From Chara braunii (taxonomy: Eukaryota > Streptophyta > Charophyceae > Charales > Characeae), in the NCBI GenBank assembly GCA_003427395.1, contig BFEA01000338.1, positions 890,830 through 927,276 on the forward strand: DNA of 36,447 bases, given 5' to 3'. The translations under genes were made by a program, and so were the position numbers. How positions within the stretch are numbered: position 1 is the stretch's first letter; each line of letters starts with the position of its first letter. Under the pieces are notes generated by a model. It saw nothing but the letters and a program-made list of their open reading frames with translations. It searched no databases and was not told the origin of the DNA. Below, in pieces: positions 8,875-20,144 of the stretch.

Positions 8875-9846
8875 CTATAGTAAAGCTGCCGCCTTTCTCT
8901 TTAACCTTTTTAAGGTTGTTTTGCTTACTGACCACAATAGCGATTTGTACCATAATGTTGCGAAGACCACGTTGTTAATTACTAAGGTGCGGCCGAAGAG
9001 AGATGTGTGCTTATTTCTCCAGTTATCTAATTTTTGTCGTGTCGGGGTGCTAATCCATTCATCGTTGATTGATGGGCGTCCCTCGGAGGTCATGGAAACC
9101 CCAAGAATTCTTACTGGGTTCTCTAAAGGCATCCATTTAATTCTTGGTGACTCAAGGGGGCATCCCCCTTGATAATGAATCCACCACCCTTGAGTTTTGT
9201 TCCACCGGTTGACTGTCATGTCGGAAACCTTAGCAAACTTTTCCATCATTTGCTGGATTTCCCCCATGTTGTAGTGTGCGGCCTCCGCCAAGATAGTGAG
9301 GTCATCCGCAAAAAGGTAGCATACCGGGATTACCTCCTCCGGGATGTGTGTGACTCGGATTTTGGTAATAATCTTGTTTGCCCGGAGGTTGGCGGCAAGT
9401 GCTTCCATTATGACCAAAAAAAGGAAGGGGGCAATTGGGTCCCCCTGGCGGACCGAACGTTCCAGGCGTAGGGGTAGTGTCATGCACCCATTAACTTGAA
9501 TGCAAGTGGTTGTATTCCGATATAGGATCTGAACCCTGCGTCTGAAGTCCGGTCCAAAATTCATTTTTTCCAAGCATTTATCTAAGAACAACCAGTCCAC
9601 GTGATCGTAAGCCTTCTCAAAGTCGATAATGATCAATGTTGCGTTCTGACGAGAGTGTCTCGTGAGTTGGAGTACCTCATGGATTAAAATAATATTCTCT
9701 TGAATATTCGTGTTCTCCATAAAGTCGGTTTGAGAGGGATGGATGATGTCTTCCATTACAGGGATCATTCTGTTAGCTAAGGCTTTAGACAACATCTTGT
9801 ATATTACCGTGAGAAATGTGATGGGGCGGTAGTTTCTAATATTCAT
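8875..9846 (-). pseudogene. LINE copy B reverse transcriptase domain
   Basis: This 323-codon frame is the clearest LINE part. It contains NIRNYRPITFLTVIYKMLSK, FEKAYDHVDWLFLDKCLEKM (first catalytic Asp region), RQGDPIAPFLFLVIMEALAA and the catalytic FADDLTIL box, then GVSM and LWYKSLLW motifs toward the end. This is the RT of L1-type non-LTR elements, which copies element RNA onto nicked target DNA. The domain starts upstream: KAPGIDGFSKKFWETTWDF lies in another frame at about 10010-9950, so a single-base frameshift falls near 9845. A stop follows at 8875, after which post-RT coding similarity goes on. The element is not expected to be active. Confidence 0.85.
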
Positions 9847-10037
9847 TTATCCCCCTTTTTATAAAGGAGGGTTAATACTCCTTGCCCCACCCTTTCACCC
9901 ATCTCGCCCGTGAGCCATACCTCTTTATAGAAGTCCATGATGTCCTGACTTAGGAAGTCCCATGTAGTCTCCCAAAATTTTTTGGAGAAGCCGTCAATCC
10001 CTGGTGCTTTTTCCTCCCTCATTTGCAGGAGGGCGGT

Positions 10038-10610
10038 TCAGATTTCCTGCTTGGAGATTGGGGCCTCTAAAGAGTTACGCTGTTCAGGTATCAATGACTT
10101 GTTTACTGGTTCCAAAAAATCTTTTCGTTGACGATTATGGTACCGTGGGTCTGATCTGTCAATGTGCGAGGTGAAAAGGTCTTTGTAGAAGTCATATGTT
10201 ATCCTGGTCCAACATGCCGTGGATACGGCCGAATCCGATTTCATGGCTTGTGGTTCGTAGAGCGTCTCGATCATTGTCTTTTTGAAACGAGATCTAGCTA
10301 GGCTGAAGAAATGAGCATTCATCACTCCTTCGGTTTAGAGTCTGGATAGCCTTGCCCTTATCTGGGTTCTCTGCCATCGATACTGTGCGTGTTTCAAGAG
10401 CTGAGCTTTTAAATCTAGTATTTGGGTTTGTAATTCGTCGGAGGTTGGTTCTTGCCCTTGCAAAATTTGTTTTTATTCGGCGTTTATGAGGTTTTTCATT
10501 ATCATGATTTCCTGTTAGTATAGCTGCGCAATTATATGTTTGGAATATTCGTTACAGTTTTTAGCCAGAAAAAACAAACCGTTGTTAAACCGTGCAATTA
10601 GGGAGGCTTG
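10038..10610 (-). pseudogene. LINE copy B linker between endonuclease and RT
   Basis: The frame at 10038-10325 contains NAHFFSLARSRFKK, the counterpart of the common LINE '(N/S)xxFFHSLARxR' motif just before the RT. It is followed by ITYDFYKDLFTSH (the 'FYxxLF' motif). Upstream, with interrupting stops, LQTQILDLKAQLLKHAQYRW and LAEQASLIARFNNGLFFLA read in the same sense up to the LTR boundary. This region normally links the AP endonuclease to the RT. The endonuclease is absent because the LTR element cuts the frame at 10619/10620. Confidence 0.65.
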
Positions 10611-11181
10611 TTCGGCGAGTGTCGAGGGCAACGGTCCGGCACCGCATGCGGCGGCGCGGGACCCTCTCGGCCGCGTCACGCAGGACTTGGATCAACCTCG
10701 ACATAACACGCAAATGGAGCTTCTTTAGGCCGCTCTGGCCGAGTGCGTTAGCCATACCTCTCGCGAGCCCCTACGACAGGATAGGGCCTACGCGAGGCAC
10801 AACTTACCTCCACCTTACGGGAGCTGTCACCTCCCTTTGGTGGGCGTATCCCCGCCGAGCTACCAGTCCACAATACGAAAGTTGATCAGTTGCAATCGCA
10901 GAGGTGGACCAGCTGAGGGCGTTTCTCATTTGTTGTAGCATAGGGGGTACGCGCGGTAATATGTCTATCGGACCCGTACGCGAACCGACATCTTGGGGGG
11001 CTGAAGTCCCAAGCGCGGCTCGTCATCGGTAAACTAGGACGCATCCCACACGCCACGCGCACACCACTCTACGAACACACCAAAAGGACACGCACACGCA
11101 CGCACATACAACACGCCACAATACAAACAAACGCGGGCACTACCCGAACAACGCGACAACGCTCCTAGCCCCTCGGTAGTC

Positions 11182-11270
11182 GTCCCATAACTTCCCAATA
11201 CGGAAATCGAGTGGGCGCCGCGCGCGAGACTTAATATAAAATCGCGCGGACGCAGAGCTAACTCATACCG
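11182..11270 (+). promoter_or_regulatory. Promoter-like module copy 1 (GTCCCATAAC, 53 bp, TATAAAA)
   Basis: GTCCCATAAC starts at 11182 and TATAAAA at 11235, followed by CGCGCGGACGCAGAGC. A diverged copy lies at 11780-11868 with identical 53-bp spacing. It reads on the plus strand, antisense to the retrotransposon genes. The upstream box resembles the start of the plant snRNA upstream element (RTCCCACATCG), which is only suggestive. Both modules are present in the other LTR (30621/30674 and 31219/31272). Confidence 0.35.
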
Positions 11271-11420
11271 ACTCGCAATACAAGCGTGCGCAAGCGGTCG
11301 CAATGATGGCGTACCATGTAGTACCCATACTCACGCGGTCCTCATTATTCTCGAGGGTCGCGTTCGACACTCAAGTGTTGGCTGACACGTGCCTAGAGGG
11401 TTAATCTCTCGACGCTGGAC

Positions 11421-11549
11421 AACCGCCATGCGCGGTTGAAGACCACACACCCTCTTCTGCACCCTTATGCAGAGTGGGTGGTACACAGGCCCATGCCTGT
11501 GGTGGTAGTCGTCTCTCGCGGCCCTAGGGGTGAGTCCTCCCCGGGGCCT
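11421..11549. other. Run of small stem-loops in the LTR
   Basis: Consecutive perfect short stems: AACCGC/GCGGTT (11421-11437), TCTGCA/TGCAGA (about 11455-11473), CACAGGC/GCCTGTG with a CCAT loop (11484-11501), and GGCCC with nested GGGG/CCCC pairing (about 11520-11549). The same run is present in the 5' LTR at about 30858-30986. A structured RNA region or DNA regulatory cluster is possible; no known RNA family is recognised. Confidence 0.4.
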
Positions 11550-11779
11550 GGGCGAAAGTCAAGGGGTTTAACTTTGACGGCTGCCACGGACTATAACGTC
11601 CAACCATAAAAATCTTTAAGAAGCAACAAGACTCGCACGAATCCAAGAAGAGGGGATAGGGCAAAGGTCTCCTGGCCCTTGAAACAAAAACTCATGGCCT
11701 TGGGGCACACTTCCCCTCTACGGGCTGTGTCGGCGGCCTATAATAATCCCATGCGCTGCGCCTACGCGCAAGCCCGGCG

Positions 11780-11868
11780 GTCCCATAACCTTTAGACGCC
11801 GGGGCGGCGAGGCGTCGCGTGTAGGGCTCTGATATAAAGCTACGCGGCCGCAGACCAACCCTATGCCA
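11780..11868 (+). promoter_or_regulatory. Promoter-like module copy 2 (GTCCCATAAC, 53 bp, TATAAAG)
   Basis: GTCCCATAAC at 11780 and TATAAAG at 11833 are followed by ACGCGGCCGCAGACC, paralleling copy 1. The sequence between the boxes has diverged from copy 1 but the spacing has not. No transcript is evident from sequence alone. Confidence 0.35.
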
Positions 11869-11907
11869 ACCACTGATGCCAATTATATATGGTGACCGCG
11901 GCTTAGG

Positions 11908-11979
11908 CCTCGCGATATTGAATGGCTGAAGGAACTCATCGCGGGGGGCTACCCCTCACGATATTGAACGGCTGAAGGA
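11908..11979. repeat. Direct repeat, 26 bp, two copies
   Basis: Two 26-bp copies at 11908-11933 and 11954-11979 start CCTC(G/A)CGATATTGAA and end GGCTGAAGGA, differing at two positions and spaced 46 bp apart. Both recur in the 5' LTR at about 31347-31418. Confidence 0.6.
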
Positions 11980-12970
11980 TACGTCGTTCGGCCCTCGCGA
12001 CTTTTCCGCCCTTCAGTTGGAGTGTCCCGCCGGCCAAAGTTAATAGGCTTTATACAAGGGGAGACTCCTCCTCTTCAGGGCCTAGGGCTTGGGATGTCCT
12101 GGACAAGGACCTCGAATCCCGGCCCAGGACCAACGTCCGACTAGGAAAGCCCCAAGACGCAAATAGGCGGGTCATCCCTGGCTCTCAATCCGAACTTCCA
12201 CGCGGTTATTAACACGACCCTTTGGGCCCCTCGAATACCCATCGTATGTATACCCACGCATACATGCAAAAGGGGATAGAGTTATGACGATCACTTCTCA
12301 CAGGCACAGTGGGACTCCTCACAACCATGTATATGCATATGGGATCGCAGGCAGTCCAAATTCAAAATCCGAGCCACAGGACATACCTGCAACCACACCA
12401 AGAATCAAGCGACAAAGCACACACTACACAGAGTTAACACCAATAATTCTCTATGCTCATACCCCTTTGCTTTAGCCATGCAAGCCCCAATCGCCGATCC
12501 AACCAACCTCAATTAAATACTCTGTACCTTTGTCAAATGACCATTCAATAAAAGTCCGGATGAAACCCTTAACAAACAGTAAAACCACCAGGGCTAAAGC
12601 TTTTTAGATTGAGTGTGGAGAGTGAGTTGGAATTGAGTCGAAGATCGACGAATCGACAACCGACTTGTTATCAGTGATAACAGAGGACGATCCTCGTAGG
12701 ATCAAGTCGGAACTAGTCCAAATCCTGAATCAAATCGATCAAGATGGCCTGTAACACAAGACAGGTCAATCCCCAGGCTAAACCGATGAGTCCATGGAGA
12801 ATAATCCCCATATCACGATCCCGCTCAAATCCTCTTAATTACCTAAGTCCGAATCTACCTATAAGCCGTGCCCAAAGCAAAGGTAGACCCCGACATAATC
12901 TCCCCTATTCAGGGTGGACTGCCAGAATCGCCATCTGTCAAAATATAATCTAACTCCTCTAAATCGAAAA

Positions 12971-13570
12971 AATTTCGGCATCGTTTCCCGTAGGAAAAGT
13001 GTCTTTCCAAAGTTTATATCAGCCCAAATATGCAAGCAGAAATAACCCTTGACTGTCTAAGGTCCAATTTTCTCTGTCTTCCTGAATTAGCAAAAATTTG
13101 GGCAGCACTCCCTTTCGACAGGGAGACTTCCCAGACTTATACTAAATCAGATGTGAACTCAAAAGACAACTTGAGTTCAACTTAGACAAGATTTAGCTAA
13201 CTCCTTAGTTTTGCATAAATTTTGGCAACATTCCCTTTAAAAAAGTGTTATTCCAAAATTTATACAAAGCTAAGTCCAGGACCTAAAAATAACTTTGACT
13301 TCTCAAAGTCCAATCTTGTCTAACTCCCTGAATTAGCAAAAATTTGGGCAACACTCCCTTTAGAAAAGAAGACTTTCCAAATTTTTACTAAGTCAGATAT
13401 GAAGAATAGACAAGTTGAACTTTGACAAGTCAAAAGTTGACTAACTCCTTGGATTTGTAGAAATTTCGGCAGCGCTTCCCGTAGAGAAAGTAGCCTGCCA
13501 AGATTTATACAAGGCCAAGTATAACAACAGATCTCAGGAAATGCGAGAATTGATCTAAGTAAAAAAAAGT
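12971..13570. repeat. Five diverged copies of a ~123-bp tandem repeat in the 3' LTR
   Basis: The marker AATTT(C/G/T)GGCA starts at 12971, 13095, 13218, 13341 and 13462, giving periods of 124, 123, 123 and 121 bp. Each unit continues with a (T/C)CCC(G/T)TAGAAAAAG-like box, a TTCCAAA(G/A)TTTATA box and a TAACTCC(T/C)TxA(A/G)TT box. The corresponding array in the 5' LTR starts at about 32417 and lacks about 49 bp in its fourth unit. Internal LTR arrays often lie in U3, but this is inference. Confidence 0.75.
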
Positions 13571-13801
13571 CAGCTCAAAAAATGCGGGAATTGACCTAGC
13601 TCCTATCGCTCTAGCACGTGGCGAGCCTCTACGCAACTACCTGTCAACCTGAAACCCAGACCAAGTAGTAACCTTACTCAGCCACATGCAGGCCAAACCA
13701 CAAGGGTAAGTACTCTCACCACTCCCAAGCCAATTTGAACAAACAATAGTTCATAATCTCTCAGTGAGTTATCCCCTCATACCCAACTTACGTAAGGCAT
13801 A

Positions 13802-14740
13802 GGTCAGGACACCTAAACTTACAGAGCGCACCCAACTTGACCGGGCCTAAAATCAGAATACCTAAGCTTATAGAGCGTTCTGACTCGGCCAAGTATACAC
13901 AAACAGAGGGCACAACTATTTCTCTCTTCTTTGGGCATATGACTAGACCACTCTAGTCGCTCTGAACTGTTTAAATAGCCAAGTTATATATACCTCTTTG
14001 AACTTAGTCTTCAACGGGGCATAAGGCTGAGCCACTCAACTTAGGACATTGCTCAGCCTGCCCACAGTTACTCTCAATTATATCTCTTAATTATACTCTC
14101 TTTTGTTATGATAAGCTGTAGTCAGGCTACCTAAACTTATAAAGCGGCCTGACTAGCCTGTTCATAATAACATAGTAATACAATATAGCCAAATTATATC
14201 CATTGGGTTCCAACATGTGCGAGGCATTGGACCAGGCTACCTAAACTTATAGAGCGGCCCGATCCTCTGCCAGGTTCGTTTCTCTCTGATCCAATCTGTG
14301 CGAGGCAGTGCGACAGGCTACCTAAACTTATAGAGCGGTCTGTCCCCTGCCAAAATTATTCCCTCATAACAAAATAAGAGAAGGATTGAACCACCTAAAC
14401 TTATAGAGCGGTTCAGACCTTCTCATTCAGAATCGAAGAAACTGAGAGACCCCTAAACAAAACGAGGCAACCCAAGGTACCTAAACTTATAGAGCATCTT
14501 GGGTCCCTAAAAGTCACTCACAGTCAAACTCCCACAAGTCAGAGCAGTTAGGACACCTAAACTTATAGAGCGTCCTGACCCTTCACGCAATTCATAGCAC
14601 CAGGTCTCCCCAAACTTATGGGGACGCCCCAACCTCCAGAGCTTCAGGCTACCTAAACTTATAGAGTGGCCTGAGGTTCCATGCAAACCGAAAATAAACA
14701 AAGCGCTGGGCTTTCCCAAACTTAAGGGGACCTCCCAGCC
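13802..14740. repeat. Array of about 11 hairpins with conserved loop in the 3' LTR
   Basis: The loop ACCTAAACTTATAGAGCG recurs about every 50-230 bp. Each copy is flanked by complementary arms whose sequence differs from hairpin to hairpin: TCAGAA/TTCTGA (13853-13883), AGTCAGGC/GCCTGACT (14120-14154), GACAGGC/GTCTGTC (14312-14344), GAGAAGG..TGAACC/GGTTCA..CCTTCTC (14378-14424), ACCCAAG/CTTGGGT (14470-14504), TTAGGAC/GTCCTGA (14548-14578), TCAGGC/GCCTGA (14644-14674). Two variants use TCCCC/GGGGA-type stems around AAACTTA (about 14607-14624 and 14705-14739). On the element-sense strand each loop reads CGCTCTATAAGTTTAGGT. The first member (13802) has weak pairing. Confidence 0.8.
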
Positions 14741-17700
14741 TTAATGAACCAGTCAAGTTGCACACAATACTGCCTTCCTCCCAACCTTCCCCCAGGTGCA
14801 ACCCATCCCATTCATAGTCTGCTTTCAGGCAATCAACAAACCTGAAACTGGGATTGCACACACACTCCTTTACTTCAGTCTGACTTAAGTCCTGACAGTC
14901 AAACCAAAATCCGAATACAGGATCCACACAATACGCTCAGTCAAACGTAGAGAGATGTATAGTTAGGGGTTATAGATGGTTTATAGAGGGAGTCAAGAGA
15001 TTACCACTCAGTTCCCTGCCTCTAGGACTCCCCCTGAGTCCCGGCAGAGCTCCCGCAATCAGTGGGGCAACCTCCCACGGAGGCCTTGACGCGGATTACG
15101 GGCCACACACCCGCCTGCCGCCTTCCTCTCAGAACCAAGGGAACAGACTTAGAGTAAGAAGGGAAGGATGATAAGGAGTAAGACTCTCAGACTCACGCGA
15201 GAGGGTCTTCGATCCTTCAACGCCTGAGGGCCCCGTAATGGCGGCCAAGAAAAACGCAGCAGCTTTCTCCAGTGAAGTTAGCTGTCGGCCACTAATTCCC
15301 CTAACGATCTCTCCAGCCGCAGCAAGCACCCCATACACGGCCCAACCGCCCCTCCTCACCATTCCTTTGCTTGTCACGACAAGTCCGCCGCCTCACAGCC
15401 CTAAACCCCCTGCCTAGAGCAGCATAGCAGCTCGGGTCAAGCTCGCCAATCGGTTGTAACAAGAATAGGACCACCGCCGGCAGTCGAATACACGGTGGGC
15501 GGGCAAGCAGCAGGTGCCGCCCTAGCCAAGGTACACGGTGTCCAACAGCCGCACGCACCAGCCCCTTCGTCTGCCGGCTCAGGCCCTCCTCCGGACTGCG
15601 ACCCAGTCGCGGGGTACTGTGCCAGTCGGCAGGTAGCGGATAACCCGTTCGCACCTTTAGCCGGCCAAGCCGATTGGTCACCAGTCGGTCACCTCAGCTC
15701 TCGACTCTGCAGTTCAGTCCCCAGCTCCCCCGACAAACAGCAGACTTGCCAGGTGTACAAAACGAAGGTAAATCTTTCGTTGGAAGATGGGCAGGTGCAC
15801 CCGAGAATCGAGCACGAAAAGCGCAGGTAATCTTTCTTTTCCCCCACTTCCCGCTTCAGCGGTATAACGCCCGGCCCCAAATACGTATCCCCACCTCCTC
15901 TTTCTTTTCCTTCCGCTACACGTATCCGACGTGAAACTGCGCCAGGTACACTCCATCCCGTCTTCACTTTCGCGTGGTCTTTCCCTTCACTAACCCCGAT
16001 CCTACAGGCGTACTACTAAAACTAACAGTGCCAGCATACTCGCCCTACCTAAAAATCGTACCCTTCCACTTTCGTTCACTCGACGCCGACACGGATCGAG
16101 CGAGCAACGTGTCTTTCCTCCCACCACAGCCACCCTTCCCGTCGCTCCTCCGCGCAGCACCATCTCCCGATAACCCAAAAACCAACCCCCTATCCCCAAA
16201 TCTAACCTCGGGTTCGGGGTCGTCGGCCCCGAAAACCCTTAGTACAACTCCTTTCCTGCTAGATTCCGCTCAGTAACGAACAAGCTCGGCCTTCTTCCCC
16301 TCCATCTCCACTCCTTCCTCGTCGCGCGTGCACCCAACTCGGCTACCCGTCCGAGTTCAGACATGCCTACTAGTCCTTCCTTCCCGCAACCCGCCGCTCC
16401 TCCGGGTTGACGTCAACCGTGCCTTCGGCGTACTACGGTCCGACTCCGCATCAGTCCACAAGGCCCGATACAACGAGGTCGCGAGTGAGACAGATAGTAA
16501 AATCGGGACGACACCACGCTACCCTGCTTTATACCCTCCCTTCTTCGCACCGGGGCCACTCCCCTCCTCTCTACAACTCTAGTTCTAACGGTCGTCCCGA
16601 AGGCCCAACCGGGGCGATGCCCCCTCGACCCCTCGAGATCGGTGCGGCCACAATGTCGCTTTGTCTTAGTGCCCGGACCTGACCCGCATTTCAGGCACTG
16701 TGCATACCGGCCACGCGAATCTTTTTCATATCCGCCCGATTATGCTTCGGCGGCCCACCCATCTGCCCTTTCTCCTCCTCAGGCCGTTATTCCCTCTCCC
16801 GGGGTNCNATTGCNAAATAACCCGGTCACGGGTCACGTCCGGATACGCTGNCCNCCCCAACTCTTCGCAGAGGCCGTGTCAATCTTCTCTATATNGCTCC
16901 AAATTTAACAGATGTCCCAAAGGACTTCTGACCGTGGCCGCCCCCTCAGCACTTCCAAGGGCCATCTGGCCTCCCTTCCTTCCCTTCGCAAGCACCGGGC
17001 CCTACCATCGTCCGGGTTCATCCTCGGGCTACCCTGCACAGTGGCCAGGCGAGCCCTCCTCCGCGCCACTTTCTCTCCCCAGCGCTACCTCCCATCGGCG
17101 CGGCCGGAGCGCGCCGGAGCGACCGTCGAGATACGCAAACCAAGTGACAACCACGGGGTCCGGGTCATCCCCGGATTCACGCGCGTCAGCCCCTCGCGGC
17201 GGCCTGACGGATCCTTCTTACATCACCCCGACTTCTACCGATGCCCCATAGGACCTTTGCCACATCAACCCCCGCGGCCTCTCCTCCGTCACTATACGCG
17301 CCCCCCCCGCAAGTCTCTTAATAAAAGCTCTCCGCGGGTATACCCACCGCGGTCTCTTGCCCACATGCGGGTACCAAAAATACCTAGTAACAAGGATTCA
17401 AAATGGATACACTGAACATAAATGGATATGGAAGACTCGCGAGGGTGCGGTAGTCGGGCGGAAACTACGACCCTCATAACGGTGAAAAAAGGAAAAAGGG
17501 TAGGGAAAGGCGAGGGGGATAGTCCTACCGGCCCGTCAACCCCTCCAGCCTTTCTGCCACGCCTCTCCGCTCCCTCGCTGCCTGCTGCTCGCCTCGATCC
17601 CTGCACCTCCGCAGTAATAGCCCACTGTCGTAACCTATAGGGCTATGCCCAAGCCTGTGACCAACAGGCGCGGCTTCCCATATAAAAGGGTGTCGCGCGG

Positions 17701-19495
17701 TGCTCCGGGCCCGGATACCGCCCGGCCACCCTTTCGGCCCACAATTGTACCCACGGCCCCAAAGGTGTCCGCATCGGCCTACCACCTCACGCGGTGGCCG
17801 TCCCATATGCCTATCGGTGCGCCAGCCCCACCCTGGGCAGCGTGCACCGATCAAAGACAAACTCTCATTCCCTAATCAAGGTCGTAACATGGTCCGGGTC
17901 GGCCGGCTACCCCGACCGCCCATCAATCAGAAAAGTCACACACGCGCCTCAAAATTGCGCACCCACATACTCCCTATCGGGGCAAGGCAGACCTTTGCCC
18001 GCGTGTGGACGACCCTCGCATTTTCTCGCACGGGCTCTCAAAATCCCGGTTAACCGAACCTTCCTGTCACTTGCAAAAGACAGGGCGGATACCCTTGTAA
18101 GGGTATTCGCGCCGACAGCTTACCGGGCCATATTAAGCGACGTCCCCGTCGTGTCGCCAAATCAGAAAGCTATAAATCCACTCACACTCCAAATGTTGAC
18201 GAGATTAGAACCAATCCGATTAGCCGACGGACTCAGGGTTGAGGCCTCCATCAAACCGTGCGAACACAACTATATGCCGCCAGGGTTTCAACCTGGGTTT
18301 CCATTGTCCCAACACCAGGACGCCGGTGTATTACGCATCAATACTACAGCATAAGTTCCAAAGACCCTCAAACCATCCTCTTCCCCTTTCGTCCTAGACA
18401 ACTGCAGGCCTTTCATTGGGTGCCCCAGTTGGCCTGTTTCTCATAGACAGAGCCATAACTAGGGACGCGGGCTTTGAGTGGGACCTGTGAAGACATTTTT
18501 TGCCTTCTTCCAGCAAATTCCTCGCAATCAAACAAAATACACACATATAAGTTTGTAGCTTCCCTCGGCCTTTTCTGCAGTCTAATACAGAAACGTCATA
18601 TCCCCACGTGGGCCCACCATAGCCTGGTTGATCGGGCCAGGTCTACGGCCCACCGCATTGTTACCTTAGCGGCAGTATCCTCCCATTGGTTATACAATGG
18701 TAAGTATATCCCTGATAATCAATCAATCAGGGCTTCCAAAAGACTCGACTCTTATCCCGCAAGGTAATTTCCCTGGGGCAGGCAACTCCCCTTAAACTCT
18801 TACCTCGCGGGCCCTTGGCCAGGTTGTGCCGGCTAGCAGCCATCCACTAGGGGTTGCGCCCATGTGGCACTAAACTTTACCGTTAGCTTGATATTCCCTC
18901 AAACATGTCTCAGAATTAGCATAGGTGGCCCGACGGGGCATCACAAACAATTCACAGCCGCTGCGGGACTACGCAGGGGTCTGAAGGCATTTACCGTCCA
19001 ATAATAGGCACGGTATCCTTCGCTCAGTCACAAACAATTTCCTCGCCGGATCCACAAGGCCGCGGCTCCTGACTTGATCAGAGCCAGCAGTCGCCCACCC
19101 TGAGGCATCTCTCGCCCTTCTCAAACATTTCAAGCAAACATGGTCCCCTCCCGTCAGACTTTATCAGCACAGACAATGCTCTGCACACCATTCAATTTTT
19201 ACTCACCCTTACTTGGTGAAGGATGCCTTTCACAAAAGATTTCTTGGCCATCCCTTTTTGTATGGGATGACTCCTCACACGACCTCTTCCAAAACCATGA
19301 AGGGGTCTCCACACAATATAATTCCCACCTCCCAGAATCATGAAGGGGGTCTTAGTTATCAAACAACTCAAATTGAGGGGCCACCTTCTGGGTCCCTATG
19401 CGATTTGGGCAACAATGGTTAGTATGACCAAACATGCAAATTCCTAAATCCATCAATCCCGTAGGATTCTCACAGTTTTTCACAAACAGGCTGCA

Positions 19496-19507
19496 CTCCC
19501 CCTTCTT
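19496..19507 (-). other. Alternative candidate polypurine tract
   Basis: Element-sense AAGAAGGGGGAG, 12 of 12 purines, is followed directly by TG (TGCAGCCTG). If this is the true PPT, the 3' LTR is 10620-19495 (8876 bp) and about 700 bp of untranslated sequence separates it from the second Gag-like frame. Confidence 0.35.
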
Positions 19508-20144
19508 ATACTCTGCCTTCTCGTCCGCTTGCAGCAGACCGCACGAGTATACCGGAGGGTAGACAACTTTACGATTTACACGATCATGCCTATGAGATGT
19601 ATCCTGCACATCTCTCACATAAAGCCAAACACTCATTGGGATAAATCCACACATGTGAGAACGATAGTGATCGTCACAAGACAAGTCTCATAGGATCTCA
19701 ACTCATAGTACACTCAGGGAGTAGAATGCCTCCCCCAACAATCGAATACAAACACTCAACTCAATACAACGGCTGTCTGGATAGGACTCATCACCCCACT
19801 GTACACTCATCAAGTACATTCAGGAACATAGCATCTGCCTAATCATCCACAGAATACCTAGCCCCTGTCCTCTCCTGATGGGAAAACTCACACCCCGAGT
19901 GCTATAAACTCCCAAATCCCATTCAGAGCAGCAATAGCTTCTGAGTCACAAAACCAAATGTAACTAAATGGTCTCATATATCGCACAACTGAGTCCTACC
20001 CCTGGGTCATAGCCCTCGAAGAAACTCAGGAGGGAACAAGCGAACAAAAGTCGAATGCATATGTACGATCGGATGGAAACTCACCCCACCACTCCTATGT
20101 ACACACACATCTAGGGCCCGCTCGACTGACTCAAGATATGTACA

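Larger units (their letters stand above)
6478..10619 (-). mobile_element. LINE copy B, interrupted by the LTR retrotransposon
   Basis: In minus-strand order it holds a pre-RT linker (about 10610-10038), RT (about 10037-8875), a post-RT segment (8875-8215), further ORF2 sequence (8145-7756), zf-RVT (7737-7531), a C-terminal tail (7392-6976), a 3' UTR, a terminal hairpin and a poly-A tail seen as 32 T at 6478-6509. Coding similarity continues right up to 10619, where the LTR begins. The missing endonuclease half is therefore expected beyond the other LTR, outside the window. Several stops and frameshifts show it is inactive. Confidence 0.85.
10620..20144 (-). repeat. 3' LTR (right boundary uncertain, at least 10620-17023)
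   Basis: Plus-strand 10620-17023 aligns with 30057-36447, where the window ends, so at least 6.4 kb is LTR. The element-sense 3' end is CTCGACA, giving the expected terminal CA. The other boundary is not observable by comparison. Two candidates fit a purine tract followed by TG in element sense: 20145 (tract CAGGGCGGGGTTAGGGG then TGTACA), just below the second Gag stop, and 19496 (tract AAGAAGGGGGAG then TGCAGCC). I use the first as the outer limit. 17024-20144 holds no recognisable gene; its frames run in both strands as expected of GC-rich DNA. Confidence 0.7.

Noticed and set aside
12781-12815. Hammerhead ribozyme core (CCGATGAGTCC) in the LTR
   Set aside because: CTGATGA is altered to CCGATGA, stem II does not close and the GAAA element is missing. 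A TCATCAG at about 30463 likewise lacks the other core parts.
13802-14740. CRISPR-like array
   Set aside because: The unit spacing is irregular, the stem arms vary together with the unit, no cas genes are present, and the setting is a eukaryotic LTR.
17677-17690. TATAAAAG on the plus strand as a further promoter
   Set aside because: It lacks the GTCCCATAAC box at the fixed distance seen at 11182 and 11780, and its counterpart in the other LTR is outside the window.
15129-17875. Many 60-190-codon frames on both strands within the LTR
   Set aside because: GC-rich sequence gives overlapping frames on both strands; none shows a recognisable domain.
19352-19684. A 110-codon minus-strand frame with several Cys (ending APQFELFDN)
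   Set aside because: No recognisable domain. It overlaps one candidate polypurine tract/LTR boundary and has no second line of support.
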